Shown here in pieces: positions 24,000 to 35,049 of a DNA stretch of 64,000 nucleotides. The DNA lies in NCBI RefSeq assembly GCF_029227915.1, contig NC_079887.1, forward strand, positions 12,026,001-12,090,000. Direction: 5' to 3'. The notes under the pieces are model-generated. The model was not told the origin of the DNA, searched no databases, and saw nothing but the letters and a program-made list of their open reading frames with translations. This DNA comes from Hydractinia symbiolongicarpus. Taxonomy: Eukaryota; Cnidaria; Hydrozoa; Anthoathecata; Hydractiniidae. Positions within the stretch are counted from its first letter, which is position 1; every line of letters begins with the position of its first letter. Made by a program: the position numbers and the translations under genes.

Positions 24000-26760
24000 T
24001 CAGCTGGTTAATAAATAAAAGGTGTGTTAGGCGTGAATCCTGGATGCTCGTATGTTCCACGTCATATAAAACCCAATACATGTTTAACAAAGCTGTTAAA
24101 CCGGCGTTCCACATACACGAGGATGTCCCATATTACCCCAAGGCCCAAGACATGTGTAAGAAAACTGATGAACTGGAGCCCTAGACGTACACGTATGTCC
24201 CAGATCATTTCAAGACACAAGGTAGGTGCAATAAAGATATGAAGGGTAGCCCCACAAACTCAGGTATGTCGCATACTGATTCTTGACATCCATAATGTTG
24301 GAGAAGTGCAAGAAGCTTGACGATTGGTGCGAAAAGCATAGATGTTTCAAAGAAGATACAAGCTAGCATCCGCAGCGTAGCATTCTGACAGTGTCCGGGC
24401 AATGTGCTTTTCCCAAGATGAGAGAATGATATTGAACAGCTCTGCAGCTGAGTGAAGTCTCGGGTCGCACCAGCGAATTACATTCACATACACACGCCTG
24501 TCATGCAATAAAAAGATGTGGAAGGTCTAATACTATCAGCAACACGTTTTATGATGGAGGCAACGATCTATCCGGTACTAGTTACAGCCGGAAAACCACC
24601 AAATAAAGGAGGATGCTATAGTTTGGAAAACAGACCGTCAAATCGAAAAGAGTTTTAGGGTGACGTCATTGTCAACAATATCAAGGATGTGAATGTCGAA
24701 AACCTGATGCTATGCGACTCTATTCCTGCAAACAATGTTAAAGACGATAGAGATATGTGATATGTAAAAACACTTATAATTGAGTCTTCCAATATAGTCA
24801 GGGTTCTGCGATAGCCATGTCATTTGATCTTGTAAATTACAGAAAGTGGTTGGCTAAGTACTCCTCCCAGATTTTGGACAAGGTAGAAGCGTTGGAAGGA
24901 CATTGTTTCAGCAACAAAAGTGTGAAGAAAGATCGGTACATTAACCATAAACTAATGGAGTAAAAGAGCGATATTCGAACCAAGTACACAAGAAAAGGGT
25001 TTCCCAAGGCCCTTGCAATTGTACGGCAATCATCAAGCTCGGAAGTGTATATAATCTCATTGTAAAATCTTTATACTAATACTATCCTTCGCTTATTTGT
25101 TTGTCTTTATCGCAACTTTTTTATGATCACATTTGTAAAATTACTATTATTATTGCTATTGTATTAGAACTGCATCTCGGCATATCTTGTTTTTCTAAAA
25201 AAAGGTCCTTGCGACAGCATCTGTTCAATTTCTTTTTATAATTCTTTTAAAACAAAATATTTCTATCCAGATACACATACTTTCACAAGCTCGCTAACAG
25301 CAGAAAATTTATAGGATCTTGGGGTAGATGTACTTTTGATTCTGTTCCAACTTTTAATTTTAGATACGTGTTGGTTTTATTAAAGCAAATGCAACTTTAA
25401 TAGCAAAATGGAATAGTGTGAAAACATGTTTACAGCTGTCCCTGCACAAAGTTACGTTTAGACGTGTAAGTACAAGTAGGTGCCTATTCATGGTGCTAGC
25501 TACCTTAGCGATTTTGATTTTGACGAGAGCTTTACCGAGTTGTATCATGCCTAAAGTTTTGTATGGTTAACACCAGCCATATAAACAAATAGCTTGGAAG
25601 AATAGTCTTGTACGAAATATCAACATCCTGAAGAAGGAAACGGCTATTTTACGTATAAAAGGTAGATTTAGTACACTATGGGTTCCTATTGCACACCTTG
25701 TGTAGAGACAGCCTAGAAGGTGAATCTCAGAAAATACATTGAGGAATTTAGCAGAGATGCAAGACGTCTTGTTCATGATGGAGACTTATTGATCGATGCT
25801 GCCACTGGAAAGGCGCTTGCAGTGAAAGTCGAGCAACGCTCTGGAGGATGCGCAAGCGGTATCCTGTAGTTCTGTCGAGTCATATACCCTACAAAACCTA
25901 AAGTTGATACTTAGGTGGACACTCTACGTACCACTTGCATACTGCACAGATTGAAGCTTACTTAACTCTTCGTACTTACCTGCCTGTCGCTCTTTTGCCA
26001 CTAGCTCTGCACGTCCCTTCTCATCGATGTTATGCACAATGCGTTCCACACGCTGTTGCTTCTGTTTCTTTAGTACTATATAGCGCTCTTTCCCCTGCAT
26101 GGTCAAGCTGAATCCGAAATCCCTGACAACACCGTTCTCCATGGTTTTGAAGATGAGATAGATTTATGATGGAGTTTAGTTTTGACGGAGCAGTCTTATA
26201 CACTCATGTCTCTGCGCTTCTTTGATGTCCCTGCGGAAGTACTGTTCAATGTTATCCGTAGTTTGTAGTCTATAGTTTTATCCTGCATGCTATCGTCCTC
26301 AGGCGCAGCGTGTCGCAATGTCGAATATAACTTCATACCATCTATCTTTATTATATGGGCACCTGCATCGTGATATCCTGCAACGCTGTACTTTTATCAT
26401 AGTGATATTTATTAGTCAGCAAAACCTTGAGTCTTTTTTAGACCCTTTTAGAGGGAGGAAGATAAGGGTTTCGAAATTCCACATCATCGTGCTACCCTAA
26501 GTCGCTGATTTGGTCCGGAGTATGGCAGGAATCTTAGAGTTTTTACCGTTAAGTAGGCAATGATCCTCGTCAAGCTGAGGGCAGACAAGTCCATTGTCAA
26601 CATCAGTTTTGTACCTACCATTATGACCTGTTGTGTTATAATTATTACCACCTGCAGGTACAGGCTGACCCATAGCCCACCGTGCTACCTTTGGGTACTC
26701 TAATTGTGCAGATACCATTGTCAAGCACATAACCAGGACGTTGTCATTTGCCTGCTTGTT
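24000..26760. pseudogene. Decayed coding-like segment with VPD..KTQ..C repeats
   Basis: This stretch is less AT-rich than its surroundings and has protein-like texture broken by stops and shifts. At about 24045-24240 (plus, mixed frames) are pieces of a repeat of roughly 33-35 residues: YKTQYMFNKAV, DVPYYPKAQDMCKK and YVPDHFKTQGRCNK. I recall 'VPD..KTQ.MC.KAV' repeats in uncharacterised proteins of many eukaryotes. Later pieces include a plus-strand stretch from 24810 starting MSFDLVNYRKWLAKY, and minus-strand open frames at 25924-26142 (Lys/Arg/Glu-rich) and 26497-26730. I do not recognise these. It may be one old mobile or viral-like element or several remnants. Confidence 0.4.
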
Positions 26761-27729
26761 GATGATGGCTTAAATATTTTGAATTAAGACGAACTGGTCT
26801 AATGCTGATGTACAGTTCTTTCATGCTTTTTTTTAAGAAGAGAAGATAAACATTTATTTGTATAATCCAAAGGTTACTTAACCGTGGTGAATGACCCCTC
26901 GATATCTTGACTCTGGAGCATCAAGATATCTACATATAGGTGACTGCACAAATATCAGTGTTATCTCCAGAGCATACCAATTACCAGCATACTATTATGC
27001 CGATCGAGAAATCGGCAAAGGCATTATTTACGACATGCTGCAAAAGACAACAATGTAATGTGTATAATTCAATGGTTGATCCAAACACAGAATGGGTGTG
27101 TGACATGCAAATATTGCATAACTTCAATCATGAAGATAAATTAAAAGAAAACTTTAAGGCCTTTTCAAATAAAACAATCATTCTAAATTTTTAATGCAGT
27201 GCGGATGAAAAAATCCAGAGCTGACATCATAGATAAACATGTATTGTGAATGTGAACATTTGTCGTGTAGTTTGTTTAGTTCTGTGTAGTTATTAGCCTT
27301 GTTTGTACGTGTAAGAAATTATATCTTTTACGGCTAAAAGTGAATATTTAATTTAATAGTATTGCTAATGTGACTCATTTGTCATCTCCTCTGTTTCCGC
27401 CCTTGCATCCGTAACATTTACAGGTGAATAATCTAGTGTGCATATAGGTCACAACTTTGAGATATCAAGATGGAGCCCCTATAAATTAGAATTGACTTTA
27501 GTATCTATCAGTGCTCAGGCTGATCAACATTGATGTGGGAGATAAAAAGAAGCTGAGTTCAAAGTCGAGAATTGTCAGGGGGGGTGGAATTTGGGGATCT
27601 TCGAAAAACCGTTATAGAGTCTCTAAGAGTTAAGGTAATAAATATAACTCGTATATTTTGACATTAAAGTGTAGCATTAGGAAAGGGTTTGTATTATAAA
27701 AAACACTTTTGTACGGATTTTTATGGATT
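26761..27729. other. Gene-free stretch
   Basis: A 10-bp perfect palindrome pair (GATATCTTGA ... TCAAGATATC) lies at about 26902-26931, and a related 'gagatatcaagatgg' near 27460, perhaps the ends of a small MITE. No gene is supported. Confidence 0.35.
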
Positions 27730-28170
27730 TAACAAATACACAATACACCGGCAATACATATTAATTATCGCATGAGTAACTTCAAAGTCCTCTTTTGCAT
27801 CTTCTGCCACCGCTGCAATTTTTATCAGAGCCACAACTTTACAAATAGCCTCGGCGGCTATTGCAGTTCTTTACACTTGATCCACAGCCTTTGGTAACAG
27901 TGGCGTAGAAAGGATGATCCGAGGCTGCAACTTGATTGTATATGTATAACAAATTCAAAATATAGGAAAAAATCATATTAACCTCTTTCAAATTTTGTCA
28001 GTGCTTTTAGGTGCAAGTAACGTGTATTTACTTTCACATGCTTAATTGTGCATCAGCGTAGCCTTTTCTATAGCCTTCCTCGTACATTGGAGATCCAGCT
28101 TCTATATGACGAGGAAAGTTAATTACATCCCTGAAAAAAAATTACCGCAGTCAAAGAAGCTATGACTACC
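27730..28170 (-). pseudogene. Decayed paralogue of the eight-cysteine peptide gene
   Basis: Read on the minus strand, this block matches the plus-strand gene at 56981-57652 from its first intron through exon 2 (copy at 28034-28101), the second intron and exon 3 (copy at 27761-27939) into the 3' UTR. Introns are conserved too, so it is a DNA-level duplication, not a retrocopy. It is broken in several ways. The exon-3 acceptor AG is now AT. Two in-frame stops interrupt exon 3 (TAA after GYL and TGA near the end). The third cysteine is replaced, and the CC pair has become Cys-Gly. No equivalent of the signal-peptide exon is visible beyond about 28190. It sits next to unrelated AT-rich DNA. Confidence 0.85.
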
Positions 28171-31100
28171 ACCTGCCTAAGACGATTATATTGGCGGAAC
28201 CTAACAATTTCTTGAATGCTTTCTTTAATCCTGAAACTCTACGCCGAATGGCGTCTCAGCAGGGTCGAAATACCGACATGCCATACCATATACATACCAT
28301 AACTCGTGATCACTCAACTTTGATACTCCTATCCAGCGTGCTCAACTTCACCAACATTGAGGTAGGAGATGGCTATAAATCCGGTTCAAGGCGAATTAAT
28401 GCTGTGAACATATTTTCTGTTTGTTTATCCTTTTAAAGCTATGTTACATCTATTTAGTACCAAACAAAGTTTCTACATGCCTCTACGTTCTGGATAAGCA
28501 TTAAAATCAGATACCGTTATAACCGCAGTCAGTACCACAAAAATAATCTTTATCTATAAAAGGAGAATGCTTGAAATAGAACTCACAATATTACATCTAG
28601 AGCTTTATTTTAAGGCATTAGTATTTAAACCTTGACACGCATCTTGCACTTGTATGTAACTTCACAACTTTATCACCCTTCTGGATGAGTGTTCTCTGTT
28701 TGCCTTCTTTCATGATGTTATCACGAAGACTGGCAAAGTGGGTAAATTATTTTTCATTTCAATATGTATTAACAATTACGATTAAAATATTTCATTAATA
28801 TTGTAACCTATATCTAAAGTCTGGCATTAGGACATCAATAATATTTCAAAAGAAAACCCTTTAAACGACTTAAATTAAACGTAAAATTCTTGATTTATTT
28901 GATTTGCACACAAAATGATTGTAATAATTTTTTTCTTGATTTTTTTAAATTGTTTATACCTAGTACTGATAATAATCAAGCTGTGAAGGTTTAAGTCTAT
29001 CCGTTTTGTTTTGTTCGGTAGCTTAGCTAAATATTTTTCTCTTAAAATTTAAGTTGGAAAACTTTTTCTTTGAAGGCACACTATATTAATTTGAACGTTT
29101 ATAATGCGCAAAAACGTGTTACATTTATCGCTGCATTAAAAAGAAGATTTTAAAGTAACAATTTAGCAGCTTGAATTGGTATGTTTGTGGTATCCTATTC
29201 ATGCAGCAGAAGAAAAGTGAGTTGCGAAGGCATGGATGATTTGAAATTTATTTTCTTCCTTGATTTGTTGTAGCTAGCTAGCTCATTTACTTTTAGGTGC
29301 CTGAGAACATCATCGAAAATATGTTTTGCTGTCATCCTTCAATCGAATCATTAGCTAACTAACTACTTCAGTAAGAAGAAGAAAATTCAAGCCACCAGTA
29401 TAATAACAAAACTCTTTCATTTTAAATTTTAATATACTATTTTTAAATCTTTCTTAAACCTCAAATTGCTTCTATTTTTGTTGCATCATGGAAATAGAGT
29501 TAATTTGTCAAACCAAAACTACTAGGGAAAAATACACCTCTTCGTTGTTTAAGGTTTTGGCTCATTTTTTTGCTGTTAGACGACTTTCAATGTTAACGTT
29601 TTATGGGATTCTTTCACATGCGTGGAAAAAAATAGAAAAAATGACAAGAAAAAAACGAGGACCTATAAAATAAAGAAAAACAAATTATGCTTAAAAACTT
29701 TTGTACTGTTGCTACTAGCGTCTTTTTACTGATATATGTTCTAAATCTGAATTATTGTATTAAAGGTGCCTTTGTTTAACTACGTTCGCATGTTGTTAAA
29801 TTCTTAACACTCAATCACAAACTCGAAGCGCGCAATAAGTTTTTCAAGAAGTGAGTTTGAAAAAAAAAAACGTGATTTCAGAATATTTGTATCCACACAA
29901 ACCCTTGGTAATGGGTATTTCGTGGGTATTTCAGTGATCAAGACGAAGTTAGGCTTAAACTTATTCTAACATAGATATTTGCAAAACTTTTTGGAACGGC
30001 TATTTTACCTCAAACGAAAGAATCTTACGCTGGGCTTACTTTGTTGTTTTTGTTTTGTTTTTAAGCTTGTTTAAGCATCGCATTTTTGTTTTCACACTAT
30101 ATAACATATTTTACTACCATACTTATTATCTCTGCTGATGGCGGAAATCTTCAAGCTATAGCGCTTCTCGTTTCTTTTTCATTAAACAGTGCTCAATAAG
30201 TTAACGGAGTTAATAGAGCCAATACAGTGTGAAAAGTGAAAAACAACAACTTAGTTTGTAATTCAAAGTTTCATGCGTTCTTTGAACAAAATTTTTAGTC
30301 AACTGACTAAAAATTTACAAAGTTAACGTTTAGTATTCAATATCATGTTGTCACGTATATGCAATGACTTCATTTGACGCCAGTCATTGGTGTCAAGGTT
30401 GGCCAAAAAGAATTTGTTAATATAAGCAGAAATACATAAACAGAAATAAGAGCTATGAGAGGAACATAAAAATCCCCTTAGCTTACTTATTTTACCCCAA
30501 AAGCACAATAGGAGTAAAGTTGGTCACAGGCCACATCCGTCAGTTATAAAAAAGCTGAACGTGGGTATACCAAATCGACATAACGCGGTCTGAGCAAAGC
30601 TTAGGCTAAACAAAACTAAGCGAAGTTTGGTATTAAAGGGGAAGAAAGAAAGAAAGCTGTAGTTCAAGTTTTTTAAAGACGTAGTTAGTGTTGTTATGTA
30701 GCTATGAAGTTTGAAAAGATATAGAGGGCGAAGACAGACAATTCAAAGAGACATTTGAGGTTGATAGGCTGGAAGATTTAGCGAAAGGGTATGTGAATTA
30801 TCAGATAGAGTGTTTCCAAAAATTTCCATCTAAAATACTGCCCCAGTCATGAAAACAAAGGAGGATGCTTAAGTACCTAGCTTACGGTCAGTAAATCTGA
30901 TATTGTACTTTTTCACCCAAAGTATCTCTTTTTGCACGGCTGTGCGAGAATGACGACATTAAATTTTGGTTATGAATATTATATGCTGATATATTTAATT
31001 ATTTAATGTTTAACTCTAGAGTGAATCTTATGGTTTAGTTGGTTGGCTTAGTCCAATATTTTATCATCAATATAAATCGGCCACAGGTTATTATTTTTAT

Positions 31101-31470
31101 AAGACTTGATGTCACAATCACAGCGTAAATTTGTGTGACAAAACTAATGCAATCACAGCGCAGCATTCTTATTTCAACTTGAAGCAGGAGTTAGGCTTGG
31201 ACTGACCAGTATGCCATGTGCCAGTAAACCGTGTATTTGGCCTCGTAACCCTACATTAGTAAAAGCGGTAAAGATCAAAAAGGTTACTTTTAAACTTGTT
31301 TGTTTTGGATAAATATGTATTCAATCAAAGGGACTTGAAGTACACGCAAGAGGGTCTATAATGTCGATACTAGGAGTAGATCTAAGTGTGAAATTGTCAT
31401 TTGCTTACTACTGAATTCCAATTCCATTATATGGGTCAATGATGTCATATTGATTTCCAATTCTATTTAA
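28171..31470. other. Gene-free AT-rich stretch
   Basis: A plus-strand open frame at 28191-28436 (81 residues) is unrecognised, has no obvious start context, and I do not call it. No other gene is supported. A repeat shared with about 7400 ('ggcggaaatcttcaagc' type) occurs near 30140. Confidence 0.35.
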
Positions 31471-31800
31471 ATGTTTTACTGCAATGTGGAAGTACACAAG
31501 GTAACATCAAACATTGAGCAAATTGAAATTATTACTCAGGGCCAATGTTGTAATAAAAACTGGAGTGCTTTTCGTGAAGCGTTCGTAACTGCATCCAAAG
31601 CTCATGAAGTGAAACACGTAGTGAAAAGAATTCTAAGACGTTACTTAGTTGTGACTGTAAAGGTTCACTTACGCAGAAGGACACTCAGTACCATCAAAAG
31701 AACAATGGGAAAATCGGTTGTTTTAGATGTTTTGCTGACGTCAGCAATACATATCAAAAAAAAATTGGCAAAATTTAGTTTCTTCGTTGCCTATAAAATG
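31471..31800 (+). pseudogene. YqaJ-like recombinase/exonuclease fragment
   Basis: The translation contains IEIITQGQCCNKNWSAFREA followed by FVTASKAHEVK. The order 'T..Q....W...R...(V/I)TASK.H' is the start of the YqaJ viral-recombinase domain, often found in cnidarian transposon-derived proteins. The first Arg-rich step is altered (FREAF instead of R..R), and downstream catalytic Asp/Glu/Lys motifs are missing because the frame runs into Helitron-like DNA at about 31725. It is probably a truncated fragment. Confidence 0.4.
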
Positions 31801-32070
31801 TAGAGGTTGAAACGCTGATCAAAATAATGTATATGATTATATTTTTTCGACGAATGCCTACGAAGATTAATGGGTTTAAACATTTTGCTGATTCAGCAAG
31901 GAACCGCCAAAACTGGAAAAATAATTTTTTGAAAAGTTTTATATTTTCGCCTTTATCGTATATATATTGAAACGCTGATCAGGAGAATGTATAGGATCAT
32001 GTGTTTTTGACAAAAGGTTCTAGAGATATAGGAGTTTAAAGTTTTTGCGTGACGTCATCATTTCCTTGAG
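31725..32070 (-). mobile_element. Internal fragment of the 0.7-kb Helitron family
   Basis: 'gctgacgtcagca', 'aaacgctgatca', 'atgtataggatcatgtg' and 'tgacgtcatca' occur here in the same order as in the Helitron at 43972-44717 and, reversed, in 58509-59977. The terminal hairpin and CTAG are not found, so the ends are lost. Confidence 0.6.
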
Positions 32071-32392
32071 TGTATTGCGTCGTTTTCTGCAAACAAAGGC
32101 TATCCTTGCTAATGAAGACATTGATAATAAAGAGAAATTTGCGAATAAGAGAAAAAATAACTATATACACAAAAAAATGCGTTTTTTAAATATATCATTG
32201 GTTCCTATGCGATGCACATGCCTGCAAACAATTCAGTCAAAGACGTTTGTTCAGCATTTTAGTGCATTGACGTTTCATTTATTTGTCCCAAGATCGTGAT
32301 CAGTTTGGAAAATTTTAGAGCTAGCTTTTTCTCTTAATAGTTATAATCTTCAACGTATACGTATTCACTACCTTCACACCTATGTTAGATTT

Positions 32393-32880
32393 CTAGAGAA
32401 TCGCGAAATTGTATATCTCTAGGAAGAATTTCTTCTCCTTCGTCGACTCTTTCGTTATTGTAAAAATATCATCAATTTGGGCATACACACCACTGTCACT
32501 TCTATCCAGGTTATCGCGGCATTTTCTTTAAACAAACGCCGTTCCTATTAATAAAGCTGCAACAGGAAAAATAAAACCAAATATTGGGATTAAAAGAATA
32601 TATGTTGTACTTGGCTGATCCAATTTTTCATTTCTTTTTTTAAAATCTTTCTCTGTCGATTTCATTACCGTTAGTGTATACATTTCTTTTATGATGCCGC
32701 AAGAATAGATGCCTGAATCAGAAAGTGTCACGATGTATATTCTCAAGTTTAAGTACGTCGAAATATATTTGTCTTTTTTTGAAAAAATAGCTTTATTTCA
32801 TAAATTCCAGTATGCCTTTTTTCTGGAGCAATTGAGGAATATTCTCTTTCCATATGGCACCTTAAGACTAATACAATATA
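32393..32880 (-). pseudogene. Ig V-set transmembrane receptor remnant
   Basis: One minus-strand frame reads, in order: V-set strand B (KRIFLNCS), the strand C Trp (AYW), strand F (VTLSDSGIYSCGI), a short Ser/Lys-rich stalk, a hydrophobic membrane helix (TYILLIPIFGFIFPVAALLI), then RKCR as a stop-transfer signal and a tail with SGVYAQIDD and LEIYNF. That is the layout of a type I IgSF cell-surface receptor. YAQI fits a YxxI tyrosine motif. Two in-frame stops break it: TGA after AYWNL in the Ig domain and TAA (32528-32530) right after the helix. The first part of the ectodomain and the signal peptide are not visible. Hydractinia allorecognition (Alr-like) receptors have a comparable plan, but the link is speculative. 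Confidence 0.65.
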
Positions 32881-33729
32881 CAGGTATATTTATATTTACT
32901 TAGAAGCGGTAGAAATCACGCTAGGAATACAACCCTATAATAACTGTTTATGAGGGCAAATATTCCACAGTATTGCCTGCTACCATAGCAACCGTGTTTA
33001 AAGTTTAAATATGGTAGCATTAAATGTAAATAAACACGGAAAAAAAGTAAACAAAACGCGAAAAATAAGTGAAACTTACTTTTATGTTTTAAAGAATTCT
33101 GTGTTGCAGCCACAATAAAAACCTGTGATGTTTACACGATACTCGATTTAAAAAAACATATTTTCAGTTCGAATGTACGTTCCATTATGGGAATATATTC
33201 TATAAAGACATGGTTTTTACGTCCTGCTAATAATGTTATATTTTTTGTCTTAAAATGCAGTACCCAAATAATAATCGATATAATAACTGCTTATTTCGGG
33301 CAATACCTTCGAATATTGACCTCTGTCACGTACGTACGCATAAGAATTATTGCTTAAGAATATTGTTGTAACCAAACTGCATTTTATACTTTCACTTTTT
33401 AAGGAGCTAGCTAAATAACCACAGACACAATATAAAAATAAATGTTGGCTAGGATAAAAAGCTCTAATAACGAACAGAATAACAATAACTGAGGCTCTAG
33501 CAATCTAGCTAACCTTCAAAATCTTTATTCCTAGCAAAACAACCGGCGTAATACACCAATCCCGGGGCTGGATTTTCAACAATGACCAATCCAAGTGCTT
33601 CGCGGCCTCAACTTGCCGACGGAGGAAACATGCTACCCCTAAGAAGTCCAATTTGGTTTGGAAGTAATGGTGTGACGTTTGTGGGTTTCCTTTCAATTTT
33701 CTATATTTCGTCTGAGTGCTTTTTATCCT
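32881..33729. other. Gene-free stretch
   Basis: A minus-strand open frame at 33505-33696 (63 residues, containing KIQPRDWCITPVVLLGIKI) lies in a GC-richer patch and may be repeat-derived. I cannot name it. The remainder is AT-rich with no feature. Confidence 0.35.
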
Positions 33730-34751
33730 ATAGGAATATTTAGTTTGTTTTCACATGTTAAGGTGAATATTTTATCACGTTTTCTAGCTATGTATAAATC
33801 TTAAACAAACCAATTTTAAGGTTTTGGCTAGCAATGAAACGTAGATTTTGAGGCAGCTAGCTATAGCTATAGCTATCTTTATTCTTATTTCTTTATAGTT
33901 TTTATCCAGTTTGATATATTGTTATTTATTTTTATGTTGGGACTACCAAGTTGGGACTACCAAGCTGTTGCTTTTAGCTACCTCTGGCTAAAAAGTAAAA
34001 GTAGCCAAATGCAGTTTGGCTGCAACACAATTCTTAATTCTTATGCTAATTACAGTTAGGGAACTACCCATTTTTTACTGTTATGAAAGCTTATGCTGCA
34101 AAATAAAGTTGCTAGTATTTTTTTAACTAAACATGATAACGACAGGCGGTTTTCTGAATTTTTTTAACCGAAGCTGCAATATTTTTTTTTAAAAAAAAGG
34201 TGTTACTCCTATACCCATGTGCGACACAGTTTATCTGTATTAACCGCTTAGTGCAGTGTTAACAATAGGCTGTTTCATGTGTTTCTGTTTAACCGAAGTT
34301 GCGATACTGTTTACCTGGACTAACCGCTTAGTTCTGTGTTAGCAATGGATTGTTTCCTGCGTTTTTATTTACACAGAGTCAGCGAGAAAGTTTTTTTCAA
34401 AAGTGTATTATCCCTATATACCTGTACAACACGGTTTAACTGCATTAAGCTCTCAGCCCGGTGTCACGATTTATTTTTTAACTTTCACAAAAACTTATTC
34501 TGCAAAGTAAACTAATAATTGACCGATTGTTTTTGCAATTATTTCACCTATCATTGCAGGAAAGATAATTTTTAAAAATTATGTTACAGTAGCAAAACTA
34601 AAATGGTGTATGCGCTACACTTGATTTACAACATACTGCACACCTGTACTAAAGCGCTACACCTAATTGTGTGGCACATTATAAGGCTCCTATTAAGCGC
34701 TCCACAGAGTGCTCAACGCCAGGCCACACATTTACTTGTGCCTAACCCGGT
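33730..34751. repeat. Interspersed repeat family, copy 1
   Basis: It shares an ordered series of blocks with copy 2 (35050-37182) and the window start: 'cgttttctagctatg', 'tttatgttggg', 'gctaaaaagtaaaa', 'aattcttatgctaatta', repeats around 'ctggactaaccgctta', and 'aagcgctccaca...caacgcc'. Within the copy the 'taaccgctYag' block recurs every roughly 60-100 bp. Its right end is probably cut by a Helitron-like 5' end near 34752. Confidence 0.65.
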
Positions 34752-34860
34752 GTCTCTATTATATTAGCCGTCGCCTATCTGTCCGTGCGTCAAAGGCGAC
34801 TTGTGTTGACAACGCACAAAATAGTGGCACAGGAACTGGTCCCCGCTGGGCCACTCAGGA
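34752..34860 (+). mobile_element. Possible Helitron 5' end
   Basis: TCTCTATTATATTAGCCGTC followed by 'ctgtccgtgcgtc' resembles the 5' ends of the Helitrons in this window (TCTCTATAATAATAGCCGTC). No matching 3' hairpin with CTAG was found nearby, so only the left end is supported. Confidence 0.35.
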
Positions 34861-35049
34861 GCGGAGTTTTACATAAATGACCAATCAGAAACTAAAGCTC
34901 TTTATATTTCTTAGCAACAATTTTTACGTTCCCCTAATATCGGTCTGAAACTTGGCAAGCAGATTGAACCAACTCATTGCTGGAGAAAAAGAAGTTTCTT
35001 AACTGTTTGCTTTATTTTTTCTTTCTGGTACTTCTATTTTTGTAACATT

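Noticed and set aside
28191-28436. 81-residue plus-strand open frame
   Set aside because: Unrecognised, begins at a non-ATG codon, and no neighbouring exons support it.
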